A DNA stretch of 64,000 bases from an uncultured Acidobacteriota bacterium (GTDB lineage: Bacteria; Acidobacteriota; Vicinamibacteria; Marinacidobacterales; SMYC01), in contig CAMYKY010000002.1 in NCBI GenBank assembly GCA_947259165.1, positions 21,720 to 85,719 of the forward strand. Reading direction: 5' to 3'. Position 1 is the first letter of the stretch; each line of letters begins with the position of its first letter. Made by a program: the position numbers and the translations under genes. The notes below the pieces were generated by a model. That model was not told the origin of the DNA and did no database searches. It saw only the letters and a program-made list of their open reading frames with translations. This document shows, in pieces, positions 59,154 through 64,000 of this stretch.

Positions 59154-60341
59154 ATGTCTGAAACAGCTCTGGTTCTCGAAGACCTGTTGTTGATTTTGAG
59201 CGTCGCCTCGCTCGTTGCCATCCTCGTCAAGCGAATCCACGTTCCCTATACGACGGCATTGGTGCTGATGGGCGTTGCGGTGAGCTTCCTCCCTGTCGAG
59301 TTGGATCTCCATCTCAGCAAAGACCTCGTTCTTCTCATCGTGCTCCCCCCGCTTCTTTTTCAAGGCGCGCTCCACATGGAGCTCGATAGCCTGAAGAAAA
59401 ACATCGTGCCCATCGCTACGATGGCGGTCCCGGGCCTTCTCGTTGCCACGTTTCTCGTCGGCACGATGCTCCACTTCACGCTCGAGATGCCGTGGCTCAA
59501 AGGCCTTCTTTTCGGCGCGATGGTCGCGGCAACGGATCCGATCTCGGTGCTCGCGATCTTCCGAGACGTCGGTGCTCCGAAGCGCCTGAAGACGCTCATG
59601 GAAGGCGAAAGTCTCTTCAACGACGGCACCAGTGTCGTGTTGTTCGGAGCTCTTTTCGCCGTGCTCTACGAAGGTGCCGAGCCGAGTGTGACTGCGGTCG
59701 CCGGCGACTTCCTGAAAGTCTGCCTCGGCGGAGGCGTCGTCGGCCTCGCGTTCGGGTTTTTGTGTTATCGACTCATGAAAGGGTTGAACGATCACCTTCT
59801 CGAGGTCACGTTGACCGTAGTCCTCGTGTTCGGAAGCTTTCTCGCGGCCGAGACTTTCCACCTTTCCGGAGTGATCGCAGTCGTCGTCGCCGGGCTCATC
59901 GTTGGCAATTACGGGAAGCTCTTCTCGATGTCCGAGCAGACCACTGCCACCATCGATAATTTCTGGGAAGTCATTGATTTTCTCATCAACGCTATCTTGT
60001 TCCTGCTGATCGGCTTCGAGATGAAAGCCTACGTCGGTGATCTGTCGTCGTACCTTCTTCCAGGAATTCTCATCGTGGGGATCGTGCTGATCGCGCGCGC
60101 GTTGACCGTCTACCCTGTCTACTTGATGACGAGCAGGACCGGACAGGCATTTCCGTTCGGGTGGGCGCATATCATGGTGTGGGGTGGGCTCAAGGGCTCG
60201 ATCCCGATAGCGCTCGTTCTCGGTATGCCGCGAGACGTGCCGTTTCGTGCCGAATTTCTCGTCTTCACGGCAATCCTGGTTTTCTTCTCGTTGGTTGTGC
60301 AGTCCCTGACGATGAAGCCTCTGGTCAAGGCGTACCAGTAA
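59154..60341 (+). CDS. Cation:proton antiporter, NhaP/CPA1 family
   Basis: 395 residues with about 12 transmembrane helices. Family signatures are LLIVLPPLLFQGALHMELDS, AATDPISVLAIFRDVG and GESLFNDGTSVVLFGALF, the last with the Asn-Asp pair of the ion site. WGGLKGSIPIALVLGMPRD near the C-terminus has the conserved Arg/Lys-type loop. It exchanges Na+ or K+ for protons across the inner membrane. It is unrelated to glycan work but is co-directional and abuts alr. Confidence 0.92.
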   Translation: MSETALVLEDLLLILSVASLVAILVKRIHVPYTTALVLMGVAVSFLPVELDLHLSKDLVLLIVLPPLLFQGALHMELDSLKKNIVPIATMAVPGLLVATFLVGTMLHFTLEMPWLKGLLFGAMVAATDPISVLAIFRDVGAPKRLKTLMEGESLFNDGTSVVLFGALFAVLYEGAEPSVTAVAGDFLKVCLGGGVVGLAFGFLCYRLMKGLNDHLLEVTLTVVLVFGSFLAAETFHLSGVIAVVVAGLIVGNYGKLFSMSEQTTATIDNFWEVIDFLINAILFLLIGFEMKAYVGDLSSYLLPGILIVGIVLIARALTVYPVYLMTSRTGQAFPFGWAHIMVWGGLKGSIPIALVLGMPRDVPFRAEFLVFTAILVFFSLVVQSLTMKPLVKAYQ

Positions 60342-61454
60342 ATGGCGGGCTCCTGGATCGAAATCGATCAGGAGCGGCTTCTCACGAACGTCGCCGCCTT
60401 TCGAAAGCGTCTCGGCACAGAGTGCGCGCTCATGGCGGTTGTGAAAGCCAACGCCTACGGCCACGGTGCGACCGCAGTTGCGGCTGCTCTGACCGCCCGC
60501 GTCGATTGGTTTGGCGTGGACTCTGTCAACGAAGCCCTGAAGCTAAGGCTCGCGCACGTCGATAAGCCGATTCTGGTTCTCGGCCACACCGAGCCGAAGC
60601 TGCTCCAGGGAGTTGTGGATCACGGGTTCCGTCAAGTCCTGTTCCGGCGAGATACGGCGGAGGTGTTGTCCGCTGAGGCGCTACGGCTCGGAAAGCCCGC
60701 GTACGCACACCTCAAAATCGAGACAGGACTCCATCGACTCGGTGTGCCGCCCAAGGAGCTTCCAAGCTTCGCCCAATTCCTGGCGGGACTAGAGGGCATT
60801 GTCGTCGAAGGGGTCTACACGCATTTCGCCGATGTTGAGGATCCGCAATCGGGTTTCTATCAAGAGCAGCTCGAGCAGCTGAGCGAGGCGCTAACGTTGT
60901 TGCGAACGCACGGCCTGGAACCATCGCTGGTACACGCGTCGCCGACCGCGGGAGCCATACTGCACGATCCGGGAGAGATGACCTTAGCTCGTGTCGGCAT
61001 CGGGCTCTTCGGAATCTGGCCTTCCGTTGCAACCCGAGGCGCGGCGAAGGACATCGGGATTCTGCCGGTTCTGAGCTGGAGATGCCGCATCGCACAGGTC
61101 AAGTCGGCACCCGCCGGCGCCAGCGTCGGCTACGATCGCACTTACCGTGTTGCGAGCGAGCGCCGCATCGCCGTGATCCCGGTCGGCTACTACGACGGCT
61201 TCGACCGAAGCCTGTCAGGCCGCGGCGCGGTCCTAGTGCGCGGGCATCGGGTACCGGTCGTGGGACGCGTCGCGATGAACATGACTATGATCGACGTGAC
61301 CGAGGCTTCGGCAGAAGAGGACGACGAAGTGGTGCTCATCGGTGAGCAGGGCGGTGAGTCGATCACCGCGGAAGACGTGGCCGCGTGGAGTGACACGATC
61401 GCGTACGAAGTGCTCGCGCGGCTTTCGCCCGAGCTCCCGCGTACGATCGGTTAG
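60342..61454 (+). CDS. alr: Alanine racemase
   Basis: 370-residue PLP-dependent enzyme interconverting L- and D-alanine for peptidoglycan. The PLP lysine is in ALMAVVKANAYGHGATAVAA, and HLKIETGLHRLGVP, VYTHFADVEDPQSGF and ARVGIGLFGIWPS follow in order. The catalytic tyrosine of the second domain is in SVGYDRTYRVA (usually SYG.TY). VGRVAMNMTMIDVTEA and IAYEVLARLSPELPR complete the C-terminal beta domain. The ATG starts directly after the antiporter stop, with no gap. Confidence 0.95.
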   Translation: MAGSWIEIDQERLLTNVAAFRKRLGTECALMAVVKANAYGHGATAVAAALTARVDWFGVDSVNEALKLRLAHVDKPILVLGHTEPKLLQGVVDHGFRQVLFRRDTAEVLSAEALRLGKPAYAHLKIETGLHRLGVPPKELPSFAQFLAGLEGIVVEGVYTHFADVEDPQSGFYQEQLEQLSEALTLLRTHGLEPSLVHASPTAGAILHDPGEMTLARVGIGLFGIWPSVATRGAAKDIGILPVLSWRCRIAQVKSAPAGASVGYDRTYRVASERRIAVIPVGYYDGFDRSLSGRGAVLVRGHRVPVVGRVAMNMTMIDVTEASAEEDDEVVLIGEQGGESITAEDVAAWSDTIAYEVLARLSPELPRTIG

Positions 61455-61476
61455 AATGCCGACAAGGTAGATCTCC

Positions 61477-62358
61477 GTGTTCGAACGACAGAAAACTGGC
61501 TCAGTGTTGTGCTCGTCCTGCGGGCAGCTCGTCGGGGTCAACGACGAAGAGTGCTTTCATTGCGGCCGTCGCAACCCGAGTATGTGGGGTTTCGGTGGAG
61601 CGCTTCGCGCCCTCGGTCGCGACATGGGCTTCATCAAGCTCGTCATCGGAGCTTCCATTGTGCTCTACATTGCCGCGCTCGCTCTCGATCCGAGCGGCAT
61701 CCGCTCTGGGGGGATGAGTTTGTTCGCTCCCTCGGTTCCAGCAATGTTCTTGCTCGGGGCCAGCGGCGGGATGCCCGCGTTCGAGTACGGGCGCTGGTGG
61801 ACGTTTCTCAGTGCCGGATGGTTGCACTGGGGTGTCATCCACATCGGGTTCAACATGATGTGGGTGAGATCGTTGGGAACGCCCACGGCCGAGATCTACG
61901 GCGCGGGCCGGATGATCATCATCTACACCGTTGCTGGCATTGTCGGGTTCCTCTTCAGCAGCCTCGCATATTGGTACGCGCCGTTCATCCCGATCTTGGG
62001 GCCCTTGCTTGGACTCTTGCGGCTGGGAGGGGGCGAGATCACGGCGGGCGCGTCCGCGCCGATCTTTGGATTATTGGGCGCTCTTCTTTACTACGGCCGT
62101 CGTTCCGGCTCGGGCGCGGTTTCTCGAGAGATGGTGAGCTATGCCGTCTTCCTCGGGATTATGGGTTTCATCATCCCGGGTGTGGACAACCAGGCTCACC
62201 TCGGTGGCTTCGTGGGCGGCTACGTGGCCGCGAAGTTTCTCGATCCCCTCGAGCCGGAGCGAGGCGATCACCTGCTGATCGCTGTGATTTGCATCGCGCT
62301 CACGGCACTTTCGATCGTGGCGTCGATCGTTACCGGGTTGAAGTTCTTCCCGACCTAG
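61477..62358 (+). CDS. Rhomboid-family intramembrane serine protease with N-terminal zinc ribbon
   Basis: 293 residues from a GTG. The first 35 residues form a zinc-ribbon-like fold (CSSCGQ and CFHCGRRNP, four Cys). Six or seven transmembrane helices follow. WLHWGVIHIGFNMMWVRSLG is the conserved loop-2 His/Asn region, GASAPIFGLLGALLYYG carries the catalytic Ser (usual form GASGAVFG), and NQAHLGGFVGGYVAAKFL the catalytic His. The stop codon TAG (62356-62358) lies inside the left terminal repeat of a mobile-element-like sequence, so the insertion may have set or trimmed this C-terminus. Confidence 0.88.
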   Translation: MFERQKTGSVLCSSCGQLVGVNDEECFHCGRRNPSMWGFGGALRALGRDMGFIKLVIGASIVLYIAALALDPSGIRSGGMSLFAPSVPAMFLLGASGGMPAFEYGRWWTFLSAGWLHWGVIHIGFNMMWVRSLGTPTAEIYGAGRMIIIYTVAGIVGFLFSSLAYWYAPFIPILGPLLGLLRLGGGEITAGASAPIFGLLGALLYYGRRSGSGAVSREMVSYAVFLGIMGFIIPGVDNQAHLGGFVGGYVAAKFLDPLEPERGDHLLIAVICIALTALSIVASIVTGLKFFPT

Positions 62359-62546
62359 TGTCCCGTCCCAGAAGTTCTGTACATAAATCTCTGGCCCTTT
62401 TGCGCGCTGGCTTCGTTGTGAATACTCGAAATACCCAGGTATGCCATCGCATCTCGAAATACCCAGGTATGCCATCGCATTCACGCCTCGCCACGCACAA
62501 AATGACCTCGAGCTTTATGCACAGAACTTTTGAGACGAGACACTAG
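62355..62546. mobile_element. MITE-like element, 192 bp, with 33-bp terminal inverted repeats
   Basis: The left terminus (62355-62387, beginning CTAGTGTCCCGTCCCAG) and the right terminus (62514-62546) are inverted repeats with four mismatches in 33 bases. CTAG at each end could be a duplicated 4-bp target, leaving TG..CA-type termini. The 126-base centre has no coding capacity but contains a tandem 28-bp duplication. The size, the repeats and the lack of a gene fit a non-autonomous transposable element; the parent transposase is not in the window. Confidence 0.75.
62425..62480. repeat. 28-bp tandem direct duplication within the MITE-like element
   Basis: Two perfect head-to-tail copies of a 28-base unit (62425-62452 and 62453-62480) beginning CTCGAAATACCCAGGTATGC. 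There is no spacer between the copies, so this is not a CRISPR array. It probably arose by slippage or duplication inside the element. Confidence 0.85.
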
Positions 62547-62562
62547 TCGACTGGTACTAGTG

Positions 62563-62841
62563 CTAATCCCAGCGCTTGCGTCCCTGGTGAGCGCCATTAC
62601 CCGTTGAGCCGAGGTCCATGAGGACCGCGATCACGACGACGACGAGATAGATCCCGGTCACGGTGCCGTTCGAATTCACCGCCCACGCGTAGGCGATGGT
62701 TGTGAGCGGCATGAAGAAGAATCCGAGAACGGGCCATAGGTTGGTCTCGTACGCGCGTCCGATATAGCTGCTGGTCAGGAACATGATGAACAGCACGAGG
62801 CGCGGGAACAGGAGTGCGGCACATCCGGCGAAACATCCCAT
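62563..62841 (-). CDS. Small membrane protein of unknown function
   Basis: 92 residues from the ATG at 62839-62841; a longer open frame starting at 62931 overlaps the pspC gene and its extra 30 residues look untranslated. Three hydrophobic segments are seen: CAALLFPRLVLFIMFLTSSY, LWPVLGFFFMPLTTIAYAWA and TGIYLVVVVIAVLMDLG. The polar C-terminus ends KRWD. I recognise no family with certainty; small proteins of this layout are often annotated as hypothetical. It is divergent from pspC. Confidence 0.6.
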   Translation of the reverse strand: MGCFAGCAALLFPRLVLFIMFLTSSYIGRAYETNLWPVLGFFFMPLTTIAYAWAVNSNGTVTGIYLVVVVIAVLMDLGSTGNGAHQGRKRWD

Positions 62842-62875
62842 AAGGCTGAGTAGGATAGCATGGGCTTGCGGCGCT

Positions 62876-62884
62876 TGTGATAAT
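62876..62884 (+). promoter_or_regulatory. Extended -10 element of the pspC-like gene
   Basis: TGTGATAAT: -10 GATAAT with TGn directly before it. It ends ten bases before the ATG at 62895, so the leader would be only a few bases long. Confidence 0.4.
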
Positions 62885-62894
62885 CTCTGTGTTG

Positions 62895-63104
62895 ATGGCC
62901 GGTGCAAGCGCGACGCCGAATCCACTGACACGGTCCAAGAGCGAGCGCATGCTTTTGGGGGTCTGTGGCGGCGTCGCCAAGTGGCTCGGCTGGGATCCGA
63001 CGATCGTCCGGGTCGCCTACGTTTTGGTCTCCGTCTGCTCGGCCGGATTTCCCGGAATTTTTGTGTACCTCATCCTCGCTCTGGTCATGCCCCCGGGCGA
63101 CTAA
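62895..63104 (+). CDS. PspC-domain protein
   Basis: 69 residues from the ATG at 62895. The PspC signature is clear: LTRSKSERMLLGVCGGVAKW followed by LGWDPTIVRVAYVLVSVCSA and the hydrophobic helix GFPGIFVYLILALVMPP. PspC proteins are membrane-bound partners of the phage-shock response to envelope stress, but this stand-alone short form occurs widely without pspA nearby, as here. The open frame extends six codons upstream (TTG/ATT region) without support. Confidence 0.85.
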   Translation: MAGASATPNPLTRSKSERMLLGVCGGVAKWLGWDPTIVRVAYVLVSVCSAGFPGIFVYLILALVMPPGD

Positions 63105-63148
63105 CCACTCCCGGATCGCCGGTTCGGCCCGCCTGGAGCGGGCGCGCG

Positions 63149-63157
63149 TGCTAGGAT
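63149..63157 (+). promoter_or_regulatory. Extended -10 element of the GNAT gene
   Basis: TGCTAGGAT: -10 TAGGAT (63152-63157) preceded by TGn. It ends 14 bases before the ATG at 63172. A GCCCGC/GCGGGC hairpin lies just upstream near 63128-63143, but no T-run makes it a terminator. Confidence 0.4.
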
Positions 63158-63171
63158 CGTGGTCTTCAGCC

Positions 63172-64000
63172 ATGTCATCTGCACCCTCGATCGAGATCTG
63201 TCGGCGCACCGAGTCCGAGCGTCCGGCGCTCGAAGCCATGTATGTCGATATTTTCGGGCAAAAAGCGGCCGACGATAGCCAGGCCCGGTGGCGCTGGCAA
63301 TACGACGAGAACCCGAACTGCCCACCCGAAGGACCGGAGATCTGGGTCGCGAAAGAAAGCGGCGAGGTCCTCGGCCAGTACGCGACCATGCCGATCCGGC
63401 TGAAAGTGCTCGATCGCACGGTTCGTGCGTCGTGGGGAATGGACGTCATGGTCGGAGCCAATCTTCAGAGGAAAGGGATCGGCTCACGGTTGTTTCTCTA
63501 TTGGGATCAGCAAGTGGAAGCCTCCCTCGGCCTCGGCCTGTCGGTCTCTTCTTATACGCTTTTCAAGAAGCTCGATTGGGAAGATGTCGGCCCGGTGCCG
63601 TGCTACTCGGCGATCGTGGACGTGCGAGCCCTGCTCGAGCGCCGCGTCGGCTCGCTCCTCGCCAGAGTATTGGCGCCAGCGGCTAACCTGTTCCTTTGGC
63701 TCGTTTTTCCGCGCCGCCGCACGAAGAAGGCTAGAAGCGTGAGCGTCGAGCCCGGAGGGGAGCCCTTCGGGGATGACTACGACGCGCTGTGGGAGCGAGT
63801 CGCCCCATCGTACGATTTCATCGCGGAGCGGAAAGCTCGCTACCTCGAGTGGAAATACCGGATGATCCCGTACGTCAGCTACGACATCTTCGAAGCGCGT
63901 AGAGACGGCGTCCTCACCGGCTACATCGTGCTGCGCGCCACTGAACGCAACGGAGTCAACCTGGGCCTCGTCGTGGATTTACTGGCGGATCCGGATGACA
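63172..64000 (+). CDS. GNAT-family acetyltransferase (partial, 3' end off the window)
   Basis: Open from the ATG at 63172 for 276 codons to the right edge. The N-terminal half has the acetyl-CoA-binding motif A, MVGANLQRKGIGSRLFLYW, with the Q-x-x-G-x-G pattern and the acceptor strand SWGMDVMV before it. The second half (about residues 185-276, beginning VSVEPGGEPFGDDYDALWER) may be a second, partly preserved GNAT-like fold. The length is greater than a single GNAT domain. The substrate is unknown. It is preceded by an extended -10 element. Confidence 0.8.
   Translation, partial: MSSAPSIEICRRTESERPALEAMYVDIFGQKAADDSQARWRWQYDENPNCPPEGPEIWVAKESGEVLGQYATMPIRLKVLDRTVRASWGMDVMVGANLQRKGIGSRLFLYWDQQVEASLGLGLSVSSYTLFKKLDWEDVGPVPCYSAIVDVRALLERRVGSLLARVLAPAANLFLWLVFPRRRTKKARSVSVEPGGEPFGDDYDALWERVAPSYDFIAERKARYLEWKYRMIPYVSYDIFEARRDGVLTGYIVLRATERNGVNLGLVVDLLADPDD

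Noticed and set aside
59118..60464. 448-codon minus-strand open frame over the antiporter
   Set aside because: Antisense shadow with low-complexity charged translation; the plus-strand gene has clear CPA1 motifs.
62425..62480. Two 28-base repeats as a CRISPR array
   Set aside because: The copies are directly adjacent without a spacer, and no cas genes are nearby.

Overview
The window reads as the replication-origin region of a bacterial chromosome. Base composition looks moderately high in G+C (estimated by eye). Gene order is the conserved origin block: atpF'-atpF-atpH-atpA-atpG, bactofilin, parB, parA, parS, rsmG, khpB, yidC, yidD, rnpA and rpmH all run leftward. dnaA, dnaN, gyrB and gyrA run rightward. 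A bactofilin between parAB and an ATP synthase operon with paired b/b' subunits is known from Desulfuromonadota-like bacteria and Acidobacteriota. I favour Acidobacteriota or a neighbouring lineage, with moderate confidence and no marker gene to settle it. TTG and GTG starts and 4-base start/stop overlaps are common.

Layout. 1-10020: F1Fo stalk and F1 genes (atpG cut by the left edge), chromosome segregation (ParAB, a perfect parS, bactofilin), then membrane-protein insertion and RNA processing genes. 10021-12037: origin region with a TTGACA/TAGGAT promoter for rpmH, a perfect DnaA box before dnaA, and a probable oriC between dnaA and dnaN (DnaA-box-like repeats next to an AT-rich tract). 12038-20107: dnaN, gyrB, gyrA and two lipoproteins; recF is absent from its usual place. 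20104-32024: mostly leftward housekeeping genes: PcrA-type helicase, an EF-hand/scramblase-like protein, HMG-CoA lyase (rightward), an exported prephenate-dehydratase-like protein, a TPR-yvcK-glmU-glmS operon whose GlmU lacks a recognisable uridylyltransferase domain, leucine dehydrogenase and RsmI.

32102-37203: GT2 glycosyltransferase, SDR epimerase, DegT aminotransferase, phosphofructokinase and Ser/Thr kinase, coupled by overlaps. 37225-41981: sulfatase-fold lipoprotein, cupredoxin-like lipoprotein and ClpC. 42090-46878: two glycosyltransferases, an epimerase and a flippase. 46879-47236 has no protein gene but carries a promoter, a perfect palindrome over its -35 box, and a predicted ~70-nt structured RNA ending in a T-run. 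48160-55650 is a nonulosonic-acid (sialic/legionaminic/pseudaminic-like) cluster with two different NeuB-family synthases and a fused CMP-sugar synthetase/PseG-like protein. It continues into two GT-C-type membrane proteins, a Na+/H+ antiporter, alanine racemase and a zinc-ribbon rhomboid. The right end has a 192-bp MITE-like element, a small membrane protein, a PspC protein and a truncated GNAT gene.

Together the accessory genes point to a glycan-rich cell surface: amino-sugar supply (GlmS, GlmU-like, YvcK), sugar modification (SDR, DegT), nonulosonate synthesis and activation, and lipid-linked transfer and export. I found no CRISPR array, prophage, rRNA or tRNA gene, and no complete insertion sequence.
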